The notes under the pieces: model-generated | The model's database searches: none | What the model was told of the DNA's origin: nothing | The model's input: only the letters and a program-made list of their open reading frames with translations | In this document: in pieces, positions 46,001-53,895 of the stretch | Numbering within the stretch: position 1 is the first letter of the stretch | How the letters are laid out: each line of letters opens with the position of its first letter | Assembly: GCA_017619375.1 (NCBI GenBank) | Contig: JAFZSL010000031.1 | Location: forward strand, 1-64,000 | Direction: 5' to 3' | Length of the DNA: 64,000 nt | Source: Prevotella sp. | Lineage (GTDB): Bacteria; Bacteroidota; Bacteroidia; Bacteroidales; Bacteroidaceae | Translations under genes and position numbers: made by a program

Positions 46001-48497
46001 GTGTTCCGTTGTTCTTGAATTGGCTGTCGGAGACATAGAACCAATCATGGGTTTCCACACAGGGTTTCTTGTCATCAAGGGAGAACACCACGAATTCCTT
46101 TTTCACCGTGTCTCCCATGCAAATGGCTTCCAAGACATGCTTGCCAGAGGCTAATGCAGGAAGCGCAACCTCCTTGTTGGCTTCAGCCGAATGTTGATTC
46201 CCTCCATCGATGGTGTAGGTCACGATGCCATCAATCTCCTTTCCGGAAGAATTTCTCAGATAGAACTTGACAGGCTTCATCTCGTCCTTTCTCATTCTTT
46301 CGGCAAGAGACACACTTAATGCCGTGGCCTTATTGCTCAAAGGAAGAGTCAAATGAGCCTCATGGGTTTCAAACCCTTGATCGGTGACCATTGCATGGAT
46401 GGCAATGTCATAGAATCGCACCCAACTCCATCCATAACGGTCGGTATCGTCTGTGTCAGGCATCACCATGGGGACTCGCATATAGAAAGCACCCTCCTCG
46501 TCGGTGACAGCATTTTCGTTGACCAACACCTCCGAATCCTCTCTGCTACGCCACCACCAGGAAGTTTCCCTTTTCACAGTGTATTCCACTGAAGCACCCT
46601 GGACAGGCACTCCTGCATAGGTCTTTGCATATCCTTTGACTGTTATTGTGTCCCCACTCTTGTAGACCTCCTCCACGTCAGGAATCTCCACTTCGAAAGT
46701 AGGTCGTTTGTATTCCTCCACCCTGAAAGAAGTGCTTCCTCCGTTGGTGGTGATGGTGAACCTGCCGGTCAATCCGCTTTCCGGGAGTAAGAAATCGACA
46801 TCAGCCTTGCCGAACTTGTCGGTTTCCACTTTCTTTATGGCCACCTCCTTGTAGTTGGCATCCCTGAGCACGACCTCAAGAGTTTCTCCCTCCAAGGCCT
46901 TGGTATCCATACCCTTCACACACTCGTACCTGATGATGCCCACATGCACCACCTGTCCCGGACGGTAAATGCTCCGGTCGGTGTATAATGCAGTGTTCTT
47001 CTTCACCTCCGTGGGCACAGAATAGGAATAGCGCCCATACCAAAGTTGCTGGGACGGGCAGTAGTAATCGTCATTGGTGTAAACGAAGAATTCAGGTTGA
47101 CGGTATTCATTCTCGTTTTTTTGGTAAACGACTTCTCCCTTGTTATTGCAAGTCAGCACAACCTCGGATTCTTTGTTGGAGACACGTATTTTCGCCTTTG
47201 GCAAAGGTTTTCCTGTAGTGGCACTCACAGCAATGAACCTTACAGTGTTGTTGGGTTGAGGCTCGCAGATGAGGAAGATATCGCTTACATACATCAGTGT
47301 TCTTTCCACACTCACATCCTCGTCGCCAGCCACGAATTCCAAGAGATAGACGCCTTTCTTCAGTGGTGGCAGCTCCAAGCTGTCCTTGAACCTCTCGTAA
47401 GGCTGGTGGCCGTTGTAATAATGGGTTATCTCCATTTCCGACCCTTTGACAATGGCTTTCCTCACTTCAGCCAGGTCATATTCATTGAACAAATAATATT
47501 CCCCCTTGCTGACATCGATGTCCGTTCTTGCCCATTTCATCGTCAGCGAAGGGATGTTCCTGATGTTGGTAAGTTCCATCATCCGACTTTTTCCTGGCAA
47601 GATCATCTTGTACCCCGCATCAACGGAAAAACCAGGTTGTATGAGGTTAGCCCTCGCATTATCAAGAGCGGTCATTCGTGGCCAATGTCCCCATTTCGCC
47701 TTTGATTCATCAATGAAGGATATCAACTGCTCGGGCTTGACATCTTCTGTTTCTTCCAAGAATTGGTATTTGATGATGGCGATTTCACCTGCCACATCCA
47801 GGTCTCCATACTGTTGCAAGAGTGAATCCGCCTTGTGGAGCCTTGTTGAAGTGGCTTCCTTCCTGTCCACCAATTTCTTAGGCATCCTTCTGAGCATGTC
47901 AGCAGCAATAAGGCATGCAGCCTCACGGTTTCCCTCTGCTTCATAGAAAGCGAGCAAAGTCTCATAATCCTCAGCTTGCATGCCCAACACATGGAGCAAG
48001 TCATCATGGAAATACTTGCTATCCACTCCTTCCACCAACGCCGGCACGAACCTTCCAGCCTTGGTATCAGCCAACAAACGTGTGTTGGAAAGCGACAGTT
48101 TGAAATAATCCTTGCTGATTTGCAACTTGTTGTCATCAATTGTATAACTGCTGTTATAAACAGAGCCCAAAACAGACTGTAGGACAGCAGCAAGAACTTC
48201 ATCCTTCCCTCTCACCGTCTGTTCCCATTTGACCAACCTGTCCACCTCGGATTTCAGCGAGTCAGGAGTAACTGATGTTATGGCCTCCACTTTATTCAAC
48301 TGAGCTTTGATGAGATGACCATACTCCTTTTCCTTCATTGCCTTATCAACAATGAGATCCAAAGCTTCTAATTGGGTTTGGGGCAAGTCATCCCTGCGGG
48401 CGGCTTCCACCTTTCCCCAGAGACTCTCGTAGGATTGCGCAATCATATCCATAGGAGCCAGAAATACGATTAATAAAATTATTAAATATTTCTTCAT
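43020..48497 (-). CDS. alpha-2-macroglobulin-like exported protein (thioester-less type)
   Basis: From the ATG at 48497 (MKKYLIILLIVFLAPMDMIAQ) the protein is 1825 residues with a signal peptide. The middle has MG2-type domains (TDRSIYRPGQVVHVGIIRY, with GDTITVKGYAKTYAGVPVQGASVEY further on). The A2M family domain follows (MPKVAADENGNMVLQFQLPE, then VQPNIPRFVRLGDKAQ). Beyond it is an alpha/alpha-toroid, where AGDSENAITQATSYYANTLGQ stands in place of the thioester motif CxEQ. The bait-trapping thioester is therefore absent, as in other Bacteroidetes members of this size. It may guard the periplasm against proteases or act in envelope assembly. It heads a five-gene operon. Confidence 0.9.
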   Translation of the reverse strand: MKKYLIILLIVFLAPMDMIAQSYESLWGKVEAARRDDLPQTQLEALDLIVDKAMKEKEYGHLIKAQLNKVEAITSVTPDSLKSEVDRLVKWEQTVRGKDEVLAAVLQSVLGSVYNSSYTIDDNKLQISKDYFKLSLSNTRLLADTKAGRFVPALVEGVDSKYFHDDLLHVLGMQAEDYETLLAFYEAEGNREAACLIAADMLRRMPKKLVDRKEATSTRLHKADSLLQQYGDLDVAGEIAIIKYQFLEETEDVKPEQLISFIDESKAKWGHWPRMTALDNARANLIQPGFSVDAGYKMILPGKSRMMELTNIRNIPSLTMKWARTDIDVSKGEYYLFNEYDLAEVRKAIVKGSEMEITHYYNGHQPYERFKDSLELPPLKKGVYLLEFVAGDEDVSVERTLMYVSDIFLICEPQPNNTVRFIAVSATTGKPLPKAKIRVSNKESEVVLTCNNKGEVVYQKNENEYRQPEFFVYTNDDYYCPSQQLWYGRYSYSVPTEVKKNTALYTDRSIYRPGQVVHVGIIRYECVKGMDTKALEGETLEVVLRDANYKEVAIKKVETDKFGKADVDFLLPESGLTGRFTITTNGGSTSFRVEEYKRPTFEVEIPDVEEVYKSGDTITVKGYAKTYAGVPVQGASVEYTVKRETSWWWRSREDSEVLVNENAVTDEEGAFYMRVPMVMPDTDDTDRYGWSWVRFYDIAIHAMVTDQGFETHEAHLTLPLSNKATALSVSLAERMRKDEMKPVKFYLRNSSGKEIDGIVTYTIDGGNQHSAEANKEVALPALASGKHVLEAICMGDTVKKEFVVFSLDDKKPCVETHDWFYVSDSQFKNNGTPVFVQVGTSDRDTRVYYSVFAENKVLEQGSFILDNANQTRRWVYEEKYGSGLLITFAWVKEGKLYSHTQSIKRPMPDKRIMLAWHTFRDKLTPGAEETWVLKATYPDGTPADAQLMATLYDQSLNQIEIHNWYFNDLISAYTPYTSWRAQQFYDVTLVGGKVIRNEYVPALKFTAFDQTLFDVWEPRRFMYREMPAPLEARMMKADMVMEENRLAEVVLVEPSEDMDETSKKRLTGGGLPESGEEKQADAMQVRENLDETAFFMPKVAADENGNMVLQFQLPESVTTWQFIGLATDTHLNHGNITAEAVAKKDVMVQPNIPRFVRLGDKAQVTTRIFNTTEKSISGEAVMELIDPETESIVFSQARDFNLEANQTTSATFDYDVDGEARLLVCRIVAKGNGFSDGEQHYLPVLPSKELVTRTMPFTLNGPQTTTINLGKLFPKGVDDAKLTVEYTNNPAWMMIQALPTMAAGDSENAITQATSYYANTLGQFIMNMSPAIKQTVMKWREELVSGGSMVSNLAKNEELKDLLLNETPWVGQADKEESQKRSLIKFFDEQTISFRLSQALEKLQELQNADGSWSWWKGMDGSPYMTTAVSEMFIRINTMVGKRNDNQRMLDKAFTFMDKALKDEEEHLRKLQEKGVVVRPSETALNILYNYALDGREPSDKTKATIQYLIDLLDDKAREFTIYGKARSAVVLAYFGKERNAALHMKSLSQYSVATEDMGRYYDTRKAYYSWCSYNIPTEVAAIEAYQRLEPSNRKVIEEMRLWLLQQKRAQMWSTPINSVDAIYAFLNGNVDALNNKVETVLALDGWQLETSDATAGLGYVKTAVNPKGNEVFTAEKQSSGTSWGALYAQFTQEAKEVDDTKAGLSVKREIIAKNGGLKVGDKVVVRVTIKAERDLDFVEVVDRRPACMEPVEQRSGYRRGCYISPKDYTTNYYFDKMGKGTHVIETEYYIDRLGCYESGTCKAQCAYAPEFSATTKAYKIEVNK

Positions 48498-48602
48498 CAA
48501 AAGCAATCAACAGCATGTTTTCTAAATTCGAGCATACCGCCATCACATATCTTTTCAGACAGCCTTGACGGCAAACCAAGCGAAATAAGTGTATTTTGGA
48601 TA

Positions 48603-48632
48603 CAAAGATAGGAATAATTAGTGAAACTCAAA
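48603..48632 (-). promoter_or_regulatory. promoter of the alpha-2-macroglobulin-DUF1573-meaB-ispH operon
   Basis: On the minus strand TTTG (48632 to 48629) is 18 bases upstream of TATCTTTG (48610 to 48603). The leader before the ATG is about 100 bases. Confidence 0.7.
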
Positions 48633-48699
48633 AGAAAAACAGCGAAAAAAATGCCTTTGAGTGGCTATTTTACAATAATCCGCGTGTTATTATATATAC

Positions 48700-48726
48700 A
48701 AAACGAACAAGCACTATTGTCGTTTT
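48700..48726 (-). terminator. probable terminator of the MATE gene
   Basis: On the minus strand AAAACGACAA pairs with TTGTTCGTTTT (one bulged base) around a 6-base loop, 17 bases past the MATE stop, and runs into TTTTG. Confidence 0.5.
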
Positions 48727-48742
48727 ATTTTACAAGACAACA

Positions 48743-50038
48743 TCACCTCCTAAGACCTTTGACATAGATGATTGTCTGCACAATCCCACGGGTCAGCAAA
48801 AAAATCACGAAGGCGAACCACAAAGCATGGTTGGCATAAGTTTCCTTCCCCATGAGATAGACGGAGAAGAAGGCAAAAGTGGCGGCAACAGAGGAAAGAA
48901 GCATCCCTTTGGTCGCTGTCACACCAATAAAAACGCCGTCCCAGACGAAAGCCGCGACCCCGGCCAAGGGCACGGCAACGGCCCATGGCAAGTATTCCAC
49001 AGCGGCCAACGCCACATCTTTTTCATCAGTAAGAATATTGAGAAACCATTGACCCCCAACGGCATACATCACTGTAAACGCCAAAGCTATAGCACCACCC
49101 CATGCAAAGACAAGCATCACTGTCTCTCGGAATGCCGTGATGTTTGTCGCCCCATGATATTTGCCACACAAGGCCTCTCCAGCAAAGGCAAAACCGTCGA
49201 GGAAATAAGAGAACAAAATATATAATTGCACGAGCAGCGTGTTGACCGCCAACATGACGGCCCCCTGCCTTGCCCCTGCCGCCAGGAAAAAGAGGTTGAC
49301 AGCGACAAGGCATAACGTTCGCAGGAAGATATGAGAATTGACTTTGAAAAATTCAAACATTTTCACAAGATTGAACAAGCCATCCCAAACAAAGTGCCTT
49401 TTCAATCTCCCATAAACTTTTGCACAAAGGATGATGGCGATGGCACAGCCCACATATTGGGCGAACAAGGTGCCAAATGCCACACCTTCCACCTTCATTC
49501 CACATCCATATACCAAGGTGAGGCTTGCCAAGATGTTGACCACGTTCTGTGTGATGGATATCATCATGGGAATACGCGTGTTCTGCATCCCTACGAACCA
49601 ACCGGACAAACTGTACAAGACGAGCATCGCCGGCGCTCCCCAGACGCAGATGTCGAAATAGGAAGACGCCAGATGCATCACCTCTTGCTCCGGGCCGACG
49701 ACAAGGAAGGCGAGCCACTTGACAGGAACCTGCATGACCAAGATGGCGAAAGCCACTGCCAACGCAACTGCGATGGAGCGACAAAGCATTTGCACGACAC
49801 CTGTAAGATCCCTCCTCCCAAGAGCTTGAGAAGTCATGCCGCTGGTGCCCATTCTCAGGAAGCCGAAAATCCAATAGATGATGTTGAAGACCATCGCCCC
49901 AACTGAAATGGCACCAATATAGATAGCGCCACCCATATGCCCAACAATGGCCACATCTACCAACCCCAAAAGGGGAACGGTGATGTTGGAGACAATGGAA
50001 GGCAGTGCCAGTTGCAGGATGAGGCGGTTGCGTGCCAT
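48743..50038 (-). CDS. MATE family efflux transporter
   Basis: This is a 431-residue, 12-helix membrane protein. The N-terminal motif PSIVSNITVPLLGLVDVAIVGHMG (about residues 13-36) is the hallmark of the DinF-like branch of MATE exporters. A matching internal half follows with GAVMLAVNTLLVQ. It expels cationic compounds or metabolites in exchange for H+ or Na+. It starts 12 bases after the alcohol dehydrogenase stop and is the last gene of the sigma-dehydrogenase-MATE unit. Confidence 0.92.
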   Translation of the reverse strand: MARNRLILQLALPSIVSNITVPLLGLVDVAIVGHMGGAIYIGAISVGAMVFNIIYWIFGFLRMGTSGMTSQALGRRDLTGVVQMLCRSIAVALAVAFAILVMQVPVKWLAFLVVGPEQEVMHLASSYFDICVWGAPAMLVLYSLSGWFVGMQNTRIPMMISITQNVVNILASLTLVYGCGMKVEGVAFGTLFAQYVGCAIAIILCAKVYGRLKRHFVWDGLFNLVKMFEFFKVNSHIFLRTLCLVAVNLFFLAAGARQGAVMLAVNTLLVQLYILFSYFLDGFAFAGEALCGKYHGATNITAFRETVMLVFAWGGAIALAFTVMYAVGGQWFLNILTDEKDVALAAVEYLPWAVAVPLAGVAAFVWDGVFIGVTATKGMLLSSVAATFAFFSVYLMGKETYANHALWFAFVIFLLTRGIVQTIIYVKGLRR

Positions 50039-50050
50039 CCCTTATCCAGC

Positions 50051-51232
50051 TTACTTGGCCATATGATATATGGCGACCATGTCATCCCTGCGCAAGACCT
50101 TGATATTGCCCAAGGTAATACCGCCATCGTGACTGGCCCTTCTTGCCATTTCCTCTATTTCTTCGTCAGTGATTTCACGTCCCAGAAGTTGGTGTATGCT
50201 GGTAGGCATTCCGATTTGCTCGAAGAAGCTTTCCATGGCCTCCACACCCTTCTCCGCCGTCCGCTGCATATCAGTGAAGTCATTGTCAACCCCCATTACA
50301 TTGACGGCGAAACGTGCGAACCTCGCCTCATTTCCAGGCATCACGAATCGAGCCCAGCTACCCCAGATGGCAGCCAGTCCAGCCCCGTGGGTGACATCAA
50401 ACATGGCGCTGAGCTCATGTTCCAAACGGTGAGTGGCGAAATCCTTTGCAGAGCCACATTCCATAAGGTCGTTGTGCGAGAGGCTTCCTGCCCACATGAT
50501 CTGTGCCCTGTGGCGATAGTCTTCAGGATTTCGCATCACCTCCAACGCGCTGTCCTTGACCGTGCGGAGAAGGGCCTCTGCAAGTGCGTCGGTGAGCGTC
50601 ATATCCTGATGTATGGTGAAATAGCGCTCGATGGTGTGCATCATGATGTCGGTAGCGCCAGCCGCCGTCTGATAGGGAGGAAGGGTGAAGGTACGTTCCG
50701 GATTCATGATGCAGAACTTGCACCTGCAAAGATTGCTATTGATGCCTCGTTTATCATTGTTGGCATCATTGGTGATGACACAGCTATTGCTCATTTCCGA
50801 GCCGGCAGCCGGTATGGTGAGCACGACACCGATAGGCAGACACGAGGCAGGCTTGGCCTTTCCCTCCCAAAAATCCCATGGTTCGCCCTCATACCCCACT
50901 CCATAGCCTATGGCCTTGGCAGAATCAATGACACTACCACCACCAACTGCGAGAATGAAGTCCACGTTCTGCTCCCTGCATAGCGATATGCCATCCTTCA
51001 CAAGGGAAAGCCTTGGGTTAGGGACAACCCCACCCAATTCCACATGGGCTACGCCCTGTTCGTCGAGCAGCTGGCAGACCTTGTCGAGCAAGCCAGATTT
51101 CCTGGCGCTCTTCCCTCCAAAATGGAGCAAGACCTTCTTGCCTCCGTATTTCTTGACGAGGTATGCAACCTGTTCTTCCGCCTCTTTACCAAACACCACT
51201 TCAGTGGGAGCAAAAAAATTGAAATCTTTCAT
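50051..51232 (-). CDS. iron-containing alcohol dehydrogenase
   Basis: The ATG at 51232 (MKDFNFFAPTEVVFG) gives 393 residues, the family's normal size and start. A longer frame would run into the sigma gene. The nucleotide-binding stretch is GGGSVIDSAKAI. The metal-ligand region is GATDIMMHTIERYF (Asp and His), followed by the histidines in SLSHNDLM and THRLEHELSAMFDVTHGAG. It resembles NAD(P)H-dependent butanol/aldehyde reductases of the YqhD/BdhA kind, which remove toxic aldehydes in the cytoplasm. Confidence 0.93.
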   Translation of the reverse strand: MKDFNFFAPTEVVFGKEAEEQVAYLVKKYGGKKVLLHFGGKSARKSGLLDKVCQLLDEQGVAHVELGGVVPNPRLSLVKDGISLCREQNVDFILAVGGGSVIDSAKAIGYGVGYEGEPWDFWEGKAKPASCLPIGVVLTIPAAGSEMSNSCVITNDANNDKRGINSNLCRCKFCIMNPERTFTLPPYQTAAGATDIMMHTIERYFTIHQDMTLTDALAEALLRTVKDSALEVMRNPEDYRHRAQIMWAGSLSHNDLMECGSAKDFATHRLEHELSAMFDVTHGAGLAAIWGSWARFVMPGNEARFARFAVNVMGVDNDFTDMQRTAEKGVEAMESFFEQIGMPTSIHQLLGREITDEEIEEMARRASHDGGITLGNIKVLRRDDMVAIYHMAK

Positions 51233-51285
51233 GGTTGTGATTGTTATATTATCGTTGCTGAATGTTTGATACGCGAAAAGCCGTC

Positions 51286-51831
51286 TCACTTGTGGGCATT
51301 GACAAAGGCTGTGACTTTCTGCACAGCATGGTGGTAAGATGCCTTTAGAGCCCCTTCCGAAGTATTGAGCAACTGACTCATCTCGCTGTATTTCATATTG
51401 TCAAAATATCTTAGGTTGAAAACCGTCCTTTGCACATCGGGAAGCGTGGCGATGGCTTCCTGAAGTATGGCCTGTGCATTGTCACCGTCAAAATATTCAT
51501 CGGCGAGCAACATCGAAGCCACCCCAGCAGCCTCATCCATGCTGGTTCCTTGGAGGTGTTTCTTTTTTCTGAGGAAGTCAAGCGACTCATTGATGGCGAT
51601 GCGGTATAGCCAAGTGGCTATTTTCGATTGTCCCCTGAAATCTGGAAGGTTGACCCACGCCTTGACAAACGAGTTTTGAAGCACGTCATCGGCATCTTCA
51701 TGCACGAGAACGATATGTCGTATTTTCCAATATAGCTGTTCACCATACTGGGCGACGATATGCTCAAAAGCCTTTCTCTGGGTTGCAGGGTCTGCCAGAA
51801 GTTTAAGGATTCCCTTCTCGTCAAATGCCAT
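51286..51831 (-). CDS. ECF-type RNA polymerase sigma factor
   Basis: The 181-residue protein has sigma-70 region 2 (HIVLVHEDADDVLQNSFVKAW, then GQSKIATWLYRIAINESLDFLRKKK) and region 4 (LPDVQRTVFNLRYFDNMKYSEM, then EGALKASYHHAVQKV). It lacks regions 1 and 3, so it belongs to the ECF group. No anti-sigma factor gene adjoins it. It is followed by the alcohol dehydrogenase (53-base gap) and MATE genes. It may direct their transcription, but no target promoter can be assigned from this window. Confidence 0.93.
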   Translation of the reverse strand: MAFDEKGILKLLADPATQRKAFEHIVAQYGEQLYWKIRHIVLVHEDADDVLQNSFVKAWVNLPDFRGQSKIATWLYRIAINESLDFLRKKKHLQGTSMDEAAGVASMLLADEYFDGDNAQAILQEAIATLPDVQRTVFNLRYFDNMKYSEMSQLLNTSEGALKASYHHAVQKVTAFVNAHK

Positions 51832-51845
51832 TCAACAATCGCTAC

Positions 51846-51895
51846 AAAAAAAAGACATGGACCCCTCACCACATCGGGTCAGCAGGAGGTCCATG
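51846..51895 (-). terminator. rho-independent terminator of the 104-residue protein gene
   Basis: On the minus strand CATGGACC (51863 to 51856) closes a stem with the copy at 51895-51888, followed by TCTTTTTTTT. It ends only 15 bases before the sigma start codon, so sigma expression probably depends on read-through or an unseen promoter. Confidence 0.85.
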
Positions 51896-51921
51896 CCATA
51901 GTCGTTAAAAGAACAAGATGT

Positions 51922-52236
51922 CTACTTGATGGAGATTTTCCTCACCACCTTTCCCACTTTCACGATGTAGCATCCTTTGGGAAGGTTGAGTTCGATTTTC
52001 TTATCCTGCCCTTCTACTTTGACGCTCATCACGCGCACTCCAGCCACATTGTAGACTTGAAGCACTTGTCCGTTAGCTCCGGCAATATGCAACGTGGTCT
52101 CTGTAACCGAAATGGTGATGGGCAGGTTCTCCTGCTCAAATTCATAGATTTCGATTTTAGACGCCGCGCTGGCATATACCGGCACACCCACAAGCAAGAA
52201 AGCAGAGAGCACCAATGTAAGTATTTTATTGTTCAT
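51922..52236 (-). CDS. 104-residue secreted protein made of a sorting-domain-like fold
   Basis: A signal peptide (MNNKILTLVLSAFLLVGVPVYASA) is followed by only about 80 residues. The last 65 of these (TTLHIAGANGQVLQVYNVAG...LNLPKGCYIVKVGKVVRKISIK) look just like the type A C-terminal sorting domain of type IX cargo. There is no passenger domain. It resembles small DUF3244-type secreted proteins of Bacteroides. It has its own promoter box (52264-52271) and a strong terminator, so it is an independent single-gene transcript and not a broken end of a larger gene. Its function is unknown. Confidence 0.85.
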   Translation of the reverse strand: MNNKILTLVLSAFLLVGVPVYASAASKIEIYEFEQENLPITISVTETTLHIAGANGQVLQVYNVAGVRVMSVKVEGQDKKIELNLPKGCYIVKVGKVVRKISIK

Positions 52237-52263
52237 AAGCGCTTATATTTTGTTGTCAACATG

Positions 52264-52271
52264 CAAATATA
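52264..52271 (-). promoter_or_regulatory. -7 box for the 104-residue protein gene
   Basis: TATATTTG on the minus strand matches TAnnTTTG. The start site near 52257 leaves a leader of about 20 bases. Confidence 0.6.
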
Positions 52272-52443
52272 GTTATTTTTTTGATTGGAAGGATAATTTG
52301 CGACAATTGTTTTAGGGATATTAACGTTTTTTAAGTTTTAAGAAAGTACAAAGGGGCCCACCCAATGCAACTCCACACAACATTCATCATCATTGGCTTA
52401 GACTGGCTATCTAAAAAAAATAAAAAGAAAAAGTCGTACAAAA

Positions 52444-52474
52444 TTTGCAAAATGGGAAAAAATCACTACATTTG
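52444..52474 (+). promoter_or_regulatory. promoter of the Fe-S aldo/keto reductase-PP2C unit
   Basis: TTTG at 52444-52447 and TACATTTG at 52467-52474 are 19 bases apart, and the ATG follows at 52501. Confidence 0.8.
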
Positions 52475-52500
52475 TAGGGAATTTATCAAGCAAGAAAGAT

Positions 52501-53877
52501 ATGGCAAAGAAAAAAGGAAAGATAGACCTTGGTCGCCGTGATTTTCTTCGACGACTGGGAGTAGGAGCCGGTTCGGCTGTAGCCGTAATGGCATTAGAGC
52601 CTTTTGACGCCTTGGCGAATCCCCTTGGCAGGAAGAAGGGCATTAATGCAGGCAACGACGACCCTGTACGCATGACCTACCGCGTACAGCATGGCACAGG
52701 AGAGCAGATTTCCTTATTGGGCTTTGGAATGATGCGCCTACCCAACGACCAGGAGCAGGTGAACCAAATGGTGGATTATGCCATCGAGCACGGTGTGAAC
52801 TATTTCGACACCGCCCCGATGTACATGGGTGGCAGGTCGGAAGTACTTACGGGAAACGCCCTTTCACGTCATCCCCGTGAAAAATATCACATAGCCACTA
52901 AGATGTCGAACCAGAGCCCTTCTGCTTGGGATTTCGACAAAGCTAAAGAGATGTATGAAACCTCGTTCCAACGTCTGAAAGTCGATTATATCGACTACTA
53001 TCTTTTGCATAGCATCGGCGGTGGCGGCGTGGACAATCTTGAGAGTCGTTTCATCAAAAATGGTTTGCTCGATTTCTTGCTCGCTGAACGAAAAGCCGGC
53101 CGCATCAAGCATTTGGGTTTCTCGTACCATGGCGACGTGAGCGCCTTCGACTGGCTACTCGACCATCAAGATGACTATCATTGGGATTTCGTGCAGATTC
53201 AGATGAACTTTCTCGACTGGCGGCACGCCTCCATCCGTGGCGGTCGCAGACACGATGCCGATGCCGAATACCTCTATGACAAGTGCGAGAAGACAGGTGT
53301 GCAATGTGTCGTGATGGAACCTCTCCGAGGAGGAGCATTGTCCAAGGTGGACTCTGATGTGATTTCCGAGCTCAACGCATTGCGCCCCGACGACAGTCCG
53401 GCACGATGGGCCTTCAGATGGGTAGGCTCCCATCCGAACATCCTCACCACCCTTAGCGGAATGAACCGTATGGATCATTTGGAAGAGAACGTTGCCACTT
53501 TCTCCCCACTCGACCCATGCACCCAAGCAGAATATGCGCTGATGGCCACCATTGCCGACAAAGTGGCCGGCGTGCCTACCATCCCTTGCACCACCTGTGA
53601 GTATTGCATGCCTTGCCCATTCGGTGTCAACATCCCCGGCAACTTCGCCTATTACAATGACGCTGTCAACAAAAAGATCATTCCTCTTCCCGATAGCAGT
53701 TCACCCGATTTCGCGACACGCAAGAAGCAGTTTGTCGAGGGTTACCACAAGGCCCTTCCCGACAATTCCACCTGGGCCAACATGTGCCAGGATTGTGAGG
53801 CATGCCTGTCGAAATGCCCTCAACAGATCCGCATCCCCAACCAATTGGGACGCATCGAGGAAACACTTCGCGGATGA
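52501..53877 (+). CDS. exported aldo/keto reductase with two C-terminal 4Fe-4S motifs
   Basis: The 458-residue protein begins with a twin-arginine signal (GRRDFLRRLG, RR at 12-13, then a hydrophobic stretch). The reductase barrel has the catalytic tetrad D103, Y108, K134 and H170. The C-terminus adds two ferredoxin-type motifs, CTTCEYCMPCP and CQDCEACLSKCP. Tat export would mean the Fe-S clusters are loaded before export to the periplasm. The fold suggests a redox enzyme fed by Fe-S electrons and not by NADPH, but the substrate is unknown. PP2C follows after 18 bases. Confidence 0.87.
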   Translation: MAKKKGKIDLGRRDFLRRLGVGAGSAVAVMALEPFDALANPLGRKKGINAGNDDPVRMTYRVQHGTGEQISLLGFGMMRLPNDQEQVNQMVDYAIEHGVNYFDTAPMYMGGRSEVLTGNALSRHPREKYHIATKMSNQSPSAWDFDKAKEMYETSFQRLKVDYIDYYLLHSIGGGGVDNLESRFIKNGLLDFLLAERKAGRIKHLGFSYHGDVSAFDWLLDHQDDYHWDFVQIQMNFLDWRHASIRGGRRHDADAEYLYDKCEKTGVQCVVMEPLRGGALSKVDSDVISELNALRPDDSPARWAFRWVGSHPNILTTLSGMNRMDHLEENVATFSPLDPCTQAEYALMATIADKVAGVPTIPCTTCEYCMPCPFGVNIPGNFAYYNDAVNKKIIPLPDSSSPDFATRKKQFVEGYHKALPDNSTWANMCQDCEACLSKCPQQIRIPNQLGRIEETLRG

Positions 53878-53895
53878 TTCTTCCCGCTGCAAGCG

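Noticed and set aside
43020-48497. Thioester-containing macroglobulin that traps proteases covalently
   Set aside because: The expected CxEQ is replaced by AGDSENAITQ, with no cysteine.
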